Origin: Prinia subflava
Taxonomy: Eukaryota > Chordata > Aves > Passeriformes > Cisticolidae
Direction: 5' to 3'
NCBI RefSeq assembly: GCF_021018805.1
Contig: NC_086283.1
Coordinates: 18,256,162 to 18,320,161 of the forward strand
Length of the DNA: 64,000 nt
Shown here: piece after piece, positions 39,276 to 54,896 of the stretch
How positions within the stretch are numbered: position 1 is the first letter of the stretch
Layout of the letters: every line of letters begins with the position of its first letter
The notes under the pieces: generated by a model
What the model was told of the DNA's origin: nothing
What the model saw: only the letters and a program-made list of their open reading frames with translations
Database searches by the model: none
Program-made: the position numbers and the translations under genes

Positions 39276-42200
39276 ATCTCCACATATTAAAGCCGTTTCT
39301 TTCATGCCAGGCTATCAGGAAAATGTATTATCTACCTATTCCTTTAATTACAAAAGCCATAAGACAAAATGCAGACACAGTAAAAATAGATTATACCACA
39401 AATACCTATTTTTAAACAGCTTTGGGACTGTTTATGGAGCTCTTAGGACTCAGGTAATTTGCTGAGATATGATTTGAATGGTACCCATATTTATATTTAG
39501 AAGTAAAAGCAAACTTAAATCTACAATAACGCCATGATAGCAAAATGAGTAAATTTATTACTGGAGATCTTGTTTAGCTCTTGCTATTACAGATGTGGTA
39601 ATTTTGCAGCACTTGGATCATCTGTGGGTCTCCTTAGTCCACGAGACCTGACTGTAAGCAAAAATCCTTCATTACACAACTGAATAGCAAACATGCTTTT
39701 AAATACTCAGCTCCTAAAAGTCAAAATGTTTGAAAAGATGAAGAGGTTTAGAAAACAAACTGATTTTTAAACTGGAGACTGAATTTTATAGTCCATTATG
39801 GACATTTCCAACTTCATAACAGGTATTTAATGTTGAGGATCTGTTCCTCTAAAAGACATTTTACTGAGCACAAATTCAGTGCACCTCCCACCTTGTTGCA
39901 TTTTAACATTTATGATACTCTCACCAATTCAAAGATGCAAGCATATCAAAACCCACTTTATTTAGACAATTGTCACATCCAGAATGACTGACAATGCTTT
40001 CAGGAAGGCAAATCTGCCTTGACCGAAGGTTTTTATTTAAACTGGTTCAGGTAAATGAGGATTGTGCACCCAGAAACCCAACTCACCCTCCAGATTTTAT
40101 TTAGTATAATCAGGACAAACAGTAAATTAGTCTAGCAAGGTAGACAAGCAAGAGTGAGTCTTTAAAAGCACAGCTGTATCTCCAAGCAGAAGACAGAAAT
40201 ATTCCTAAAGTGATAAGCTTTTATTAGAATTCTGATGCAGTCTAAAATATCCACCTACTTAAACAAACTCATATTTTAAATTAAAACATCTAAATCATAT
40301 GAAAATTATCAAAAATCATTAAAAGCTAGGAGCACTCCATTACCACAACTCCTTTTTCTCTAGCAAAAGTTAAACAAGGAGTGGAAGCTCTTCAGATGGC
40401 TCCCACCAAAGACACAAATCAGATGCTGAGACTGAACCAGGGAGGTTCGTTGACTCCCTTGCACTCTCAAGGTGTACTCTTAGTATGGAAATAATGACAG
40501 AGCAGCAACTGATTTGACTTCAATGCAGGAACTAAAAACTAATCCAAAAAGTGTGCTAAGAAAGCACAGGAAATCCTCAAGGAATTCACTGAGATCTAAA
40601 GCAGAACCTTCATCCATGTCCCTTGCAGCACTGCATTCCCAGCAATAAGAGCCCACAGAAACAATGGCCCAGAGCACCAGGGAGGTTGCCAGAGTTTGCA
40701 TATATGGCAGAGGGCACTGGTTATTACCATTTCTTAAAGAAATTAAATTCCATGGCAAAAAACACTTAGAAACTTAACAGAAAGAACCTTATTAGAATAG
40801 TTAGCTCTGTGCAGAAATTTGCTTAAGCTAATTTAGAGAAAGAATTATTCCTGAATTGGTCGTCTTTTAATAATTTCACACCCCAGGGCCAGGAAAAAGG
40901 GCAGGGATTATTGTGCAGCAGTAGTCCTGGACTCAGATTTTAACAGCACCCTGTGATAAATGCCACCCAACACTGTTCTTTATTATACCAATATTGGCAA
41001 ACTTGCAAAATGCAAGTGTATCTTTGGAAGAGGAACCAACATTTCTAGAAACTGACTTCTAATTATTATTTTATAGGCTCTGTAAGCAAAACAACCCACT
41101 GAAAGGACAATCTCTCTCCCTAAAATCCAATGGCTAGAAACAATAAAGGTGGAATAATGAGCTCAGGAGAGAGAAACCAGACAATGCTTTTGCACATTGA
41201 GAGGTCTACAGAAGAAAGAACACATAAAAATAGAACGAAATGTAAAACTAGAGGAGGGAGGCAGGAATTTATTATTATTACTTCCATGACCTGATAACAA
41301 AACCATTTTTACTGGAAAAGTCTGGGGTTGTAATGCGACCCATTAAAACATGGCCTTTCATTTTTAGGCTTAGCAAACAAACATAATGCACTTAAACATA
41401 TCTGAAATGGGTTTTATTTTTCTGAACCTGTCTGGACATGTCACTATTTGATTTCTGCCCAGCAGGAGTACTGCAATGTTGAGCAGTCACCTTGTGTTCT
41501 AAAGGAACAGAGCACCACTCCCCTCTCTTCTCCACCTCTTCTCCAGTCTGAATCTGACCAGAAATATTTTAAAGACATAACCATGTAAGCACAAATAGTT
41601 TACAAGGTATAGCAGCAACCCCTGTAAAAAAAGGAAATTGAAGAGGTGGAATGACACTTTTTTGGGCTGGTAAGCCTGTAGTAATTGGAGCATTGGAGCT
41701 CTATTATCCAAATTAATTAATCGCTCCCAACACACTCACTTAAAGCCAGCAGGGAACACCTTTTTTTTTTTTTTGCAGAGTTGCAGGGTTTGAGCAAAAC
41801 TGATCAAAAATGCCACTAGTAGTGACACTACAGTTTGTTCCTTTTGAGTTAAATTTCCTTTCCAGTGTAACCACTGGAAGAGAACACAACAAAAGCTAAA
41901 TTTCCACGATCTTCTGGTTGCAGCCAATGTGAGGGTGTGAAAACTCTCTGGTTTTAATTTTCACCATGAGAAGATGCAAATAGAGTACGCAAGGAAAAAG
42001 ATCTAGAGCATATACACAAAAAATGTACAGAAGTGAACTTAGTGTACTGCTGAATGATTTGAGGGGCATTTTCTTTGTGGGGTTTCTAGGGGTTTGGAGG
42101 TGGGGTATTTGCCTTTCTGTAGGGGCCACCTGTTACCAAGTAATTAGCAAAAGTACAAAAAGTAAGCAAACAGAAGTTTTTTCTCCTTGCTAAATGACAA

Positions 42201-44358
42201 CCACAAGAGGCACAGAAAAATGAGATCTGCATCCAAATAGAAAACAATACATTTTCCTCTCAAACCATAATGTGTAACCAAGACAAGTCCAAACCCAAAA
42301 CTTTGCTGAACCAGTCTAACTTTGGAAATGACAGCACTTTTTTTTTTTCCATGAGTGTCCCAAACCCAAGCTGATTCCAGAGGAGTTCAGCTGTAATAAT
42401 GTACAGCAAACTTCTGCACTGTGCATAGACAGAATTATTCCATTTGCTGTACAATTGCCAATCACAACCACAATACCCAACAAGTCCAGAAATCCCCCAA
42501 TCTCTTCTTTCATGCCTTTTATTCCCTTTTCCCCCCTTCCACTGAACGACAGGGAGGCATAGAGTTAATTGTTTATTCTAATCTCACTGGCTGGAAGTCT
42601 GCAGGACAGAGTGGCACCAAAGAGGGAACCTGTCATTGTTACTTCTGTTTTGGAAGGAGAGATGTGGAAGTTTGTAAATGTGGTGCCAGGTTTTTCATGC
42701 TGTAGTTCACTGCTCAGAAATGTCACAGCCACATTTTCAGGCACCTTGCGGTGTGTAGATAAGTTACTAACTAGGTGTCACGTATGTTTCTAAACCATAT
42801 GAGAAAATTTACACGGAAGTTTAAATGAGATATTTGACTGGGATTAACATTTTTTGCCTCCTATTCTCAATTTTTAGCTATGTCTGAAAATTTTACCTGA
42901 TGGCCGCCTTCTTTTATAGAGCACTTACAGTTGGCCAGAGTTTGGAAGTGGAAGAACCAGTCCTTTTCTCACAGTGAGTTCTCCAAAGTTAATCAGCTCC
43001 TTAAATTTAAAAGCCAGGCCCCACTGGAATATCACCTGACTCAGTGAAATTCCAAACACAGAAGTCAAAGTAACTACATAAACCAGAAGATCAGTCAAAG
43101 GGATTTTTAATTAGCTCTGTCCTCTAGTTTTGCTGAGGAGTCCCTGGTTTTGACCCAGGTTCAGTGATCTTCTCAGTTTTCTCAGCTGCAGCAGATTTTG
43201 TGCAATCTCCTCTGGTCCTTGGGAAGCTTTGCTTTGTCACACTTGGTGACAAATGTCTCCTCAAGTCACTATACAGATAAAGCATCTCTCAAAATGATAT
43301 TTCTCAAGATAAGGAACAAACCAAGTTTTGATCGAGGAATTCTTTCATGTCTGATCTGAGAGCAGAAACAAGCCCTGAATTAAGAATGATACTGGAACTG
43401 TAGCAGAATTGACTTCACAGAATGAACAAATCAAGGCACTTATTTTTATTTTTTTATAAGATCATGCATTTGGCAAATTCAAAATAATTATGCACTACCT
43501 TTGCTATTAAAGAGAGTAATAGAATTTGCCTTTACTCTTCTGTTTGTCTAAAAAGTCACCATCCAATATGAACCTAACCCCAGCTCACTCAGGATCAGGT
43601 GGATAAACATGGCTTATTTATGACTCTCTTTTGCCAAACATATCCAAACCAAGCTTTTATGCAAAATAACTTGAACTGTAGATTTTTAAGACTGCATTTT
43701 TTACTGTAAGACAAGTCTCAAATGAAAAATTGCAAAACACAGTTACCATGAGCTTTGATGAAAAATAAAAGCAGAGTAAATGCATTTCACAAACTGTGTG
43801 CCATTTGAATATCACAAGCAGAGAAGTGAATGAAGGAAATGCTGCCACTGATTAACTTCTCAAATTTTCTCAAAACCAGCTTTGTAGGAAGAATAAATTA
43901 CTCAATAAACTGGACAAAGTTCAGTCAAATACTTTTGTCTTCATCAGGAAAACAAAGCTATTTTAATTTATTTTAACTTTTAAGATTCCAAATACTGCAA
44001 ATTCCTATCAAAGCAGAACGCACCCTAGAGCAGTGCTTGGAAAGGATGATCAACTGAGCACTCAAAGTCTTATTTGTTAAGAAGCTAATAGTCCTCATGG
44101 CACCACGTACAAAAAATTCATTATACTTTAAATTGTAAGAATTAAGCACACCTAGTGCATGGATGTTTAAAAATCATTTCAAACACAACAGGAGCCCTTA
44201 GAGCACACAGTAACCTGGAGACAGAGCTGCAGGTTAAAAATCCGTGGTCTCACAGACTGTGCTGGGCTTTCACAGGAGCTCAATCCCCAACAGCAGCCCA
44301 ATGGTTTCCAGTGAAAACTGCTGGCAAATCTTTGCCAAACAGCTTCTGCCTGCTTGGT

Positions 44359-44514
<156 letters not shown>

Positions 44515-46842
44515 TCAGCACAACTGAGAGCAGACTTTAGAAAGAAATAGAAGTCAAAGTGTTGTCACATTTCTATAACACTGCCAAATAAGAGACAGCA
44601 ATATTTCAGTGCAAGGCTGCTGGCAGTGCAGGTAGCACTACTTGCTTTGAGGGTGATGCTCCATTAGGCAAAACTGATGCCAATCCTACTGTTCTTTCAA
44701 CTTGGAGATGTTATCCTGTGCATTATTGATGACAGCTTCAGCATGCAGATAGGCAGCTGCTGCTGAGTGATGGCTGCTTTGCTGCTAGGATATCTGAAGG
44801 CTTTTCTGAAGTGGAAACAGGTCAATCTAATCAATGCATCTGATGATACTGAACAGCATAAAGTTCAATACTGCAGCACAGAGAAAATATTTTCTATGCT
44901 GCCTCCTGACTTCATGATTCACTAAATCTTTGAGAAAAATTATCTATACAATCAATAGCATGGATGGTCTTCAGGTGACATAAGGAAAGAATGAAGAGGG
45001 GATAATCATGCAGTGGAAGTCAATGGTATAACATTTCTTAACAGCTGAATTTTACTTCTGCTAAAATTTTTATTTTGCTTTTTTCATATCCAAGCTAACT
45101 TGCAGCCTTTAAATGGCTGGATTTTATGGTGCATTATGGAAATCTGGGTAGAAAAATTTCTTCTTTTTATATATTTGAGTCTTTACATTCCTTTGCATTT
45201 CAGTCTTTTAATAACAGTTGATAGCAGCATTCAGCAGCGTAAGAAATAGAGGTCAAAGAACTGCAAGGTTACAAAACTATTGATGAATGCCTCTTTCTGT
45301 TTCCGTATCTGTGTTATGACCCAAAACTAAAACATAGGTTAGAGTCAGCAGGTAGGTGGACATGTCATCCACATCTCTCAGACTCCAAACTAATATAAAT
45401 TTCCCCATCTGGGAATGGCAAGATCATTACTTTATACAAAAATATTACATTGTGGTAAAAAACTTCTGAGTCACACACGGTGTAGGAGGTTAAATGCACA
45501 TTCAAGCTCTCAAATGCTCAAGTTTAAAACCAGCCTATTAATGAATAAGCTGTTCTGTCCTGGTTCTGTTCTACATTCAGATTTATTAGACTCAATAAAT
45601 GACCTGATGTAAGAGCACACCTAAAACAATACCTGGTTCGAATTTCTACATTCTGGTCATGAGAACAACTACTTAAAACCTTTAAATTATACATCAATCT
45701 AACTTAAACCATTCTATATACACAACACAACACATCCACAGAGTTCTCTCCCACGTAAGAGGAAAGGGAGCACAGCAAGTGCAGGAACCAGCACAGGACT
45801 GAAATACCAGTTTTATTTACATTCCATCTAAAAGCCTTAAAAAACTGAGCTCCTGCAAAACAAATAAGCAAATTAGCCTCTCTCAATTCCCACTCACATG
45901 CAAGGCCAGAATTTTCTCTAAACTATACAGCATAATTGTTTTTCTTTGTGCTTCTTATCCTACCCATGCTTATTCATTGATTTGTTGTTGGCTCTGTAAT
46001 AAATTTACCTTCAAAATCAAAGGTCTGTGAATACACTTTGTCCAAATTAATACACATCAAGTTGGTCTGAAACATTTAAAGGCAGTGACTGCAGACCCAG
46101 AACTAGTTAATATCTTAGAATATTTAATGTGTAGAAAAATTACAATATTCTTCGATCTTCATTAAAAGTAAGAGTTGGCAGTTTATTAAAAAAGACAAAA
46201 ATCCTTCAATACTTCATGAATGTTTATGCAGCCTTCCACTTTTTTGCTGAGCGAGCTGCTCTACCTGCTAATTACTGCAACTGCCAAAACCCAGCCTGGT
46301 TTTGGAATGCCAGAATATACAACATAAAACACATTATTAAGGAAGCTGTAGGACAGAATGATGAGATTTTTAACTCCTCAAAGTAAAATTCATGCAAGGT
46401 TTGATCTCAGCAGTGCATCTTAATCAAAGTCTTCAGGTGGTTAAGTGGGAACCGGACAAAGAACTGCATTTCCAGGGAGCCTTGATTAAAATTGATAAAT
46501 AAAATTCAACAGAAATTTCAGTCTTTCCCAATCGTTCCTACTGCAGTTCCTCACACAGTACCAGCTACCTCCTCCATTTGTCTTTTTTTATGGCACCCAC
46601 AGCAATTTATAGACACAAATAAGAAACAAAGACAGAAATTGCCAGAAGTTTGAAAACTGAAAACTTATTTCCAACATTTCTGTCAGCAGAAATAAAATAC
46701 ATAATCATTACTTCTCTTTTATAAATCTTTCATTGTACACAAGGACAGGAGTTTCATCTGGAACAAATAATTTTCTTCCTCATTGTTTCTTCTCCAAGTT
46801 GGCCCCAAGCATTTAAGAAAAACCAAATGTGTGGACACATGC

Positions 46843-46858
46843 AAAAAAAAAAAAAAAA
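46843..46858. repeat. 16-base A homopolymer
   Basis: Sixteen A on the plus strand, with no recognised transcript-like sequence before it. Confidence 0.9.
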
Positions 46859-48687
46859 TTGGCAGTTTACTTAATTTACTTTGATTTGCCTTAGCAAAGA
46901 GCCAGATTCACTACAGGTATTAAAGAGGACTGTAAAGGCTAAAGGATTCTCAATCATTAATTGATGTGTTAACTATGAGCCCCATTTGTTTTAAATTAGA
47001 TCTGACACTAATTCTATTGCAGCTTTTGAGATCCAGACTGTGTGGGGGTATTTTTAGGAGGCTCCAGAAATACTTGTGATCCTGCAGGTCTCAGGGTTTA
47101 GACCAGTGCTACCCAACAGATTTGGGCCACTTTTAATGATAATAATAAAAAAGATGAAAATAACTTTATTCTTCCATAGAACAACATTATTGCTCCTTGC
47201 ACTGCTGGGAACACCCAACAGAAGATTTGGAATAATAAAATCAGCTGAAATAACTGAATGAGCATGTGTAACTTCACAGGCCAGCCAGGAGCCCTTCCAC
47301 AGGGAATGCCCAAGAGTTCCAGTCTCGAGAGGTGACCAAAGAAACAACGAGTCAGCCTGATAGAACAGCAGGATCCTGTGTTTCCAACAGCAGTGGTGCA
47401 CCAGCTTGATTACAGCGCTCACAGAAGAGAAATTACAACTGGATACACCTTTCATCTAACCAGGGGAGTGGATTCCAACATGAATTGCCCGAGGCAGCGC
47501 AATTTCTTTAGACTGAAGAAAGCAGCCACTGTAAGGATGTAACACAAGTTCCCCCTGTGCTTTGGAACCTGGGCAGTCCCAGCAGAGCAAACTCATCCTG
47601 ACAGAAACCTTCCCAAGGGCTGGCACTGCTGAGAAGAGCGGCACAACATTGAGACTGCCACTGCAAATATCCTGGCAATCAAATCTGCCCATGCTGGGGT
47701 CTCTTTCTGAGCTTTAGGTGAGATCTGTCAGGCAGCAATATTGACCAAAAGGATTCTAAATCCAACTTAAGGATGGTATTTCACAAGGTGCCAGCTACTG
47801 GAATAACTTGGGACTACAGAAATTGCTCTTCACATGAAACCCCATAGCTCAGCCGAGCATGATCCACCTCCAATAAATCTGCTTTCCTCAGATCCACAGC
47901 TCTTGTTTCTGGACTGTTTTGCTCCCCTCCCTTTTTGCTGTTTGCACTGATTACTGCAGCAGTACCCACATATTTTGCTGGCACATTTTTTTTTCTAATA
48001 TTTTTCACATGCATTTGCAAAACATCTTGTACTCACAAATATACTGATTGCAAACTGATCTAAGCGACTAAGAAGTCTAGATATTGCACAGCCAGTTGGG
48101 CAAAGGTTTACAGGAATTTTCCAGGAAATGTTTCATAAATCTCGGCCCTTACTGGAAAAGTCCAGTCAAATACCACATTAGGTAATACACACTGCCTCCT
48201 GCTGCTCCAAAGAGTTTTAAAATTGTGCTTCCATTCACATCTTGCACTACCCTTTTTGCTTTGAACTTTTAAGCACTTTTCAAAGTCTAATGTGTATCCT
48301 GTAGAAACTTTTAAACAAGACTTTTTATTCATAACCAGTACTAGAATTTTTAATTGCAATATATTCACTTTAAAAGGTCAGCTTTCAATGTCTTTGGGAA
48401 AGCGTGTTTTTGTGTTCTCCTCATATATTTGCATTTTATTCATTTGCTAAATTCATTTTGCATGCATAATAAATATCTCCAGGAAGCAGTCCTCCTCTGC
48501 AGTTTGCAGCAGTCTCGTGACTCTTATTTACTTTTTAATTAAAGGAGAACAAGTTAGGACAGTGTGACTGAGAAGTGAACCCCTAGCTCGTGTCAGTTTA
48601 CAAAACAAGGCAAACCCTTGATTACACACCAATTAAGAATATTGTTTATGATAACCTGACCTCAAGCTTAAATAAATTAAGAGAAGT

Positions 48688-48707
48688 AAAAAAAAAAAAA
48701 AAAAAAA
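48688..48707. repeat. 20-base A homopolymer
   Basis: Twenty A on the plus strand. An AATAAATTAAG segment lies about 10-15 bases upstream, which by chance or otherwise resembles a poly(A) signal; nothing gene-like was recognised before it. Confidence 0.9.
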
Positions 48708-48930
48708 GGTGCCTTGTTGTACAGGCAGGCTATTGAAAACAATGTTTGAAATGCATATTTTTTTATTTATTTGGACAAAATGTCCCAATGGTCAAGGTCT
48801 GCTGTGGCTTCATTGAGATGCCCCTGGCATCTCTTCCTGAAAGGACCACACCTAAAATAGGTTGTAATGTGAATTTTCTGGAACAAATGGGAAGAGACTG
48901 CCTCTACGGGGGAAGGAAAAGATTGTGCAG

Positions 48931-49016
48931 CTCACAAAAACAAACAAAAAACCCAAACAAAAAAACTCCACAACCCTCCAAAAAACCAAAAAACCCCACC
49001 AACCCCAAAAATCCCA
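48931..49016. repeat. A/C-rich low-complexity stretch
   Basis: Irregular CAAA, AACCC and CCAAAAA units run for about 85 bp with almost no T or G. It accounts for a Lys/Pro/Asn-rich open frame that is not a gene. Confidence 0.85.
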
Positions 49017-49288
49017 TGTGATACCTCACTAATTACACCTGTAAATAAAGTTCTGCTGCAGTTTCAAGGTTACATTTAAGCTACAGTGCTGAGCTACTTT
49101 TAATTTCTGTGATGAGCAGATACATAAGGCAGAACAAAATCATCAGTGCTTTTATCATTAATAATTTCCTTTTAGAAGTTCCTTATAATTGAACAACTAC
49201 TCAAACTCTTTAGGAAAAAAGGAGTTTTGGGAACATATTTTGAGGAAAGGGGAGTTCTTACACATTCTTGATGACTTTTTTTTAATAT

Positions 49289-49462
49289 TGGTGATGGTTT
49301 TGACTGGGATAGATAGAGTTAATTTTCTTCACAGCAGCTGGTAAGGGGCTGTGTTTTGGAACTAGAAACAGTGTTGATAAATCAGGGGTTTTTTTTCTTA
49401 TCACTGAGCAGCCCTTACACAGAGCCAAGGGTTTTTCTGCACCTCGTCCCATCACACCTGAT
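49289..49462 (+). mobile_element. Solo LTR fragment of an avian endogenous retrovirus-like element
   Basis: The sequence TGGTGATGGTTTTGACTGGG, then AGAGTTAATTTTCTTCACAG and GCTGTGTTTTGGAACT, then GAGCAGCCCTTACACAGAGC, matches the start of a common bird LTR as I remember it. Only about 175 bp remain; the promoter half, the terminal CA end and all internal retroviral genes are missing. It is a decayed, non-coding fragment. The exact family needs a repeat-library search. Confidence 0.7.
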
Positions 49463-51423
49463 TCCTGAACCAGCCTTATGCTAAAGCTGATCAATAAATA
49501 TTTCTGAAATGCTTTTAAGCACTGTAAGTTCTATAAAATATAAGCTGTTATACAGCAATTACACTGAGATAAACAAAATTAGGGCTACTTTCAAAATTAC
49601 TAACAGTACCTACTTTTTGAAACACAAATACAATTTCTCTAAGGAAAAGCTGAATTTGCTTAGAAAACTCCCCAAAGTTACTACTAGTTACCGTTCAGTA
49701 AATAGTCCCCAAGAAACCTACTTTTAAGAGAAAAGAATCCAATTGTTCTTTCTTCCCTGCAATTATCCCAATCACAGACTGGTCATTCAAACAATTTTTC
49801 CACCTGATAAACTCAATAAGAAGGTACCATATGGGCCATCGTTATTATCAAACCCAAATTTTTCCAGAGCAAAACATTTAAAGGTGAGATTCATTTTCAA
49901 GATGTAATTTCTTTCTAACTTCCTGTCCATACTCATATCTATTTGCATTTCCCTTGAGCTGTTTTTGACCCATTTAGCAGCAGTTCAGGAATTCTGACAC
50001 TCACCCCATTCTCAAGGCAGCTTTAAACTCTTGCACAAGCAGATCTCAAAGTTTTTTAGGAGTTCCTGCAGAATTACTTTGAAGGGGAAAACTCAAAACC
50101 TCATCCTGGTGCACTAGATGCTCACCTTTAAGCATAATGCAAAGCTCAATCTATTTTTTTGTTCTGTGACTATCAGGTTTCAGGAGGTGTGCAGCATATT
50201 CAAACAGACCATCGACATCAATATGAAAAATAATGACTTCCCAAAGGAATTTGAACATTGGCCTCATTGACATCACCACAGCACCACAAACTAATCATCT
50301 TTAAAATGTAAATAAGACCCAAGTTTCACCACTCCAGGTACCCCATGCAGTCACCAGCCAATACAGAAATTCAAAAAGACATTTACAAAACCACATGTAA
50401 CTCATAATAAGCTTCATATGGATTTCTGTTTATGCCAAAGGACGTGGAAGGAAGACAAACCAAGCAGAAAAGCACAGAATCATTACAAAACTGCAGCAAA
50501 AGCAACCTCTGGAATGATATCCTGCACCAGTGAAATGAAACACTTGAGGAAACACAGCAGAACTCCTGCTCACACTAGAACACACCAGCCTGAATTAAAA
50601 GCACATGAAATCTTATATGGGGGTACTTGGAAAGGGAAAGCAGGAATATCCATCAACTTCCAGCATAGAGCTTCACTTGCATTATCTTCATTAGGGGAGA
50701 ATGTTAATATGTCTTCAAAACAATTAATTCAATCCTAATTGGGACTGAGGAAGCTCGTTCTATCTTTTATCTGAACACTGGTGGTTAAAGGTGATTTTAA
50801 TTGCCACAGTAATCAGATATAATGAAGAGCAAAACTGTTTCTGATTAAATAACATTTGCATCAGAATTGCTGTTAGACACTTTGCAGCTCCCAGGAAGCT
50901 GAATTCTCCAATTCTTTTTCTCCTCTACTTCAGACATACACACAGAAGCAATGCTGCAAGAATCTTGCAGATGTTGAATCAGATAAAAGTCATGGAAGGC
51001 TTCTCCTCCAAATTCATCTACTAAGTGGAGAAAGAATAGTTCATAATTTGAAGTGTGAAACTTCAGATCTGTAGGTATGTGCATAAGGCACAAACTTTTC
51101 TGTGCCTTACCAGGAAACCTGCACTTTTCACCTAATCCTAACAATCTTGATAACGTTTTGGAATATTTATTTTTATAGAGCTTTTTTTTTGTATTTTTGC
51201 AGGCATCTTTAAATGTTTTAGAATGTTCAGCAGGTTTTTCATCAGTTTACAAGTAATGTTTATGTGGCAGCTCAGTTACACAAAGCACAAAACCACCAAA
51301 CTGAGTGGTCTGACTTACTTCATCACTAGGCAATATTCAGAACAATTCTTGATTCTGGCCACAGTATGGTTTTCTACAAGTTACCTCAAGAAGCAAATTA
51401 ATTTTAAGTTAACTAATTATAAC

Positions 51424-51445
51424 TAACCTAATCTGGATTAGGTTA
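51424..51445. repeat. Perfect 10-bp hairpin
   Basis: TAACCTAATC and GATTAGGTTA flank a two-base loop, giving a near-perfect 22-bp palindrome in intronic DNA. Confidence 0.85.
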
Positions 51446-53551
51446 ATAAGTGACTACTTTTTGGTGGTCACTGAAGAGTCAGAAAACAAGAAAAATACTT
51501 ATTATAGAACTACACAAGAAACTGGAAAATGCAGGAACTCAACCTCTTTGACCTCAAAGGCTGCAGCACTGAGATCAAATTTGACTTGGGGAGATCCAGA
51601 GAAAAAACTGAGAAAGGGTGAGGTTAAAATGAGCCTTTGGGTGAAAATCACCTTGTCAAAGTGACAGCTTGAGAGGACATCTGCCTCTTTCCTCTAAGTC
51701 TGCTGTGTCACATTCACTTAGACAAATTTACAAACTACTTATATAAGCAGCAATGAGCACACAGAAGTGTCTGCATCAAGAAAAAAAAAGTTATTTGGCA
51801 AAAACAGTCAATTGACTATCAATGTCATGGAATCCAGTGGGGATGGAGGTTTAGCCCTCCTCCTACCACAGCAGCAGGGTTGTAATATGTGAAATGGATA
51901 TTTTAAAATATTTACAAACCAGAAAAAATATTTTAGAAGTATTAAACTAACTTTGTGTCACAAGTTTACAAACATTAGTTATTTAAACAGCAGTTTGGTG
52001 CACTGGGCCATGTAATAACATTAATATATTTGCATTTTCATTAAGAGAGGACTACAATGCAAAATTAAACTTGAGTTGTATCATTTAGTAGGAAAAGATT
52101 TTCATGATGGAAAGCAAAATGCTGTCAGTGTAGTGAGGCATCTGTGCCACTGCTGAGAGGTGTTCTCTCACCTGCTTGAAAAGTGAAGGGATGCAGAAAA
52201 AGAAAGGTGTGCTCTCAGGACTGAGCTAAGGCAATTTTACAAGTTGTAAACTTGTAAAACTTGTTCAAACTGAGAGCTGTAGCCCTTAACCACAGCCCAA
52301 GTCACTGACAGTAGCATCCAAGTGAGCTTTCCATGCTTTTCAACAGCTCACAAAACATTCTGGCTTGCATTGTCTCGAGTGGTAGTTCAAATAAACTCTC
52401 TCCAGCACTCTGGCAGAGGGAGGAAGACTGGAGGGATATTTAGCTGGTTTTTACTCACAGAAAAGTGTCTGTCCATATTCCCATGGACATTTTTGGCAGG
52501 TAGCAGATATTAAAGAAACATTAATCATATGCTGAAAGAATGGGTTAGGAAAGTCTCATTAGAAACCTTCACTAGTTCAACTTCACAAAGGAAAGAAAAT
52601 GTATTTACGAATCCCCTGTGTTTAAATTTTACATTTTGTAAAATACATTTTTGTTTATAGCTATACTGAAATTAGACTCATCTTTAAATGATCTGTTAAC
52701 AAAGTCTGTCATCTACAAGAAAAGAATAGAATATTCCACGCAGTGTCGGTGCCAGTTCAAGCAAGACCAAAGATAACAGGATTTGTGGTACCATTGCGGC
52801 ATTTTTCCCTGTTGAATGGATAACAAGGACAGGTGTTTTTATTGCTGGGTCAGAGTAGCAGATTAACACAAACTCATAGAAATTGAACAAAAAACTACAA
52901 GTAATCTCTTGGCTAAATCCAGTTTTACCTCTACTTGTCTTCTGGAGTCAGGTAAAGAATAAATCCTCTATTTTACAACCTTCTGGAAATCTGCATAGCA
53001 TCAATATCAAGCCCACCCCATTCCTTCTGTTTTCTTATCTTCCTCTCTGTCAGAGAGGTCTCATGTGAAATACACTATTCTCCCAGCTGACAAGATCAAC
53101 ACATTGCTTTTTATCGTGCTGAAATGTCACTCTGTACTCAGGCTCCAAGCTCAAAGAGATTTTCCAGTTCCTAACAGGACTACTGGGAGAACATCCATTC
53201 TAACACAGCCCCCCAAGCCCAAAGACAAAGACATTAATTGCCACAATACCCTGATTATAGAGATGTTTACAGAATGAAATTAACAACAAAGCAAGGAAGA
53301 CACTTCTTCTTGGAAGTCAATCCAAGAAAAAAAAATCAATTAAGTACTACAAATGCAAAAAAAAGTCAATAATTCACAAGAAAATGCCTTGAAAGAACAG
53401 TACACACATTAAGTGGCAGAAATGGAATGACAGGACCAGGTAGGCTGAAACAATACAGAATTTTCCATTTTGGAAGGCAAATTTTCTTTGGCTTTCAGAA
53501 CTGCCATCAAGTATTTCTCATATTGATCAGAAAATAGCCTTCAGTTTATTA

Positions 53552-53872
<321 letters not shown>

Positions 53873-54896
53873 TCAGAAATCTTGGAGGGAACAATAATGT
53901 ACCACATTACTTGTACATACGAGCATTATTGATCAGAGCAATGAAAACTGAAATAGCTTTGCATTTATGCTGAAGGAAAAAAACAAGTTTTTTCAGCAGC
54001 AACATGTTTGTGTTTTTCGCTATTAAGACTGCAAGTCTACCTTAAACCTGTGCAATGCTCTTAGGAGGGACGAGTGGAGAGGAAGCCAGGTTTGCACTAT
54101 GATGGAAAGTCAATTACGAGTAGCTGAAAGTCACGTGCTAGAATTCAAATATGATTCATCAAAAATTTTTGTTGAAATAGCCAGTCTGGATGACTAAAAT
54201 AAAGAAAACACAGGAGAAGAAATGGAAAATAGTTGTATTTTTATATTATGACTAAAAGGTCTCTGAGCTAACAGGTTATACAAACCAGTAAATTAAAAAT
54301 CCAAGACTCCCAAACGCTTCGAAATATAGAAAATTCATTCAAGCAAAGGCCAGCATGTTTCAGTGTGCCATTGCAGGAGTTTCCTGAGGTCAAACACCAC
54401 ATTTCACTCCCGTTTTGCAGAGAACTCTGGACACCAGGTGCTCACTTCAAACTGCACCAAGAACTGTGCTCACTGCCCCATCATAGAGCCATCTGCACCA
54501 GAAACACCTTTTCATTCAGAAAAAAACAGAACTAGAAGACAAACCCAATCTCTTATCCCTTTTGGTTTTGGACAGTTCTGTTGCTGCACGTTCAGAGATT
54601 TTATTTTACTGCAGCTTCCCAGGCTATAATGGAAGGAAATGCCTCTAGTCTTAGGAGAGAAAGCAAATATGGAAATGTCATGGTTGCACTGGTACCTCAC
54701 TAGCCATTAGTCACTGGATCACAGATTCTGTCACATTTTCTACCTGGAAATCTACAGCAGACTGAACTAAACAAGCTCTAAAGTGATTTTATCTAGAAAT
54801 TCTCTTTGAGCCAAACTGTGTAAGTTGTATCTGAAGGAAGATTCTGTGGAAATTCAGACTGCGCTTCATAAAATACAATGGATACCAATGGTGATA

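Noticed and set aside
47054..47455. 133-codon minus-strand open frame in the exon B-C intron
   Set aside because: It contains a low-complexity Phe/Ile run from simple sequence. Exons B and C splice across it with matching phase, so it is not a DIAPH2 exon.
54363..54629. 88-codon plus-strand frame with a protein-like middle part
   Set aside because: No donor GT at the point where the coding-like part ends, no homologue recognised, and a reverse-strand frame of similar length overlaps it.
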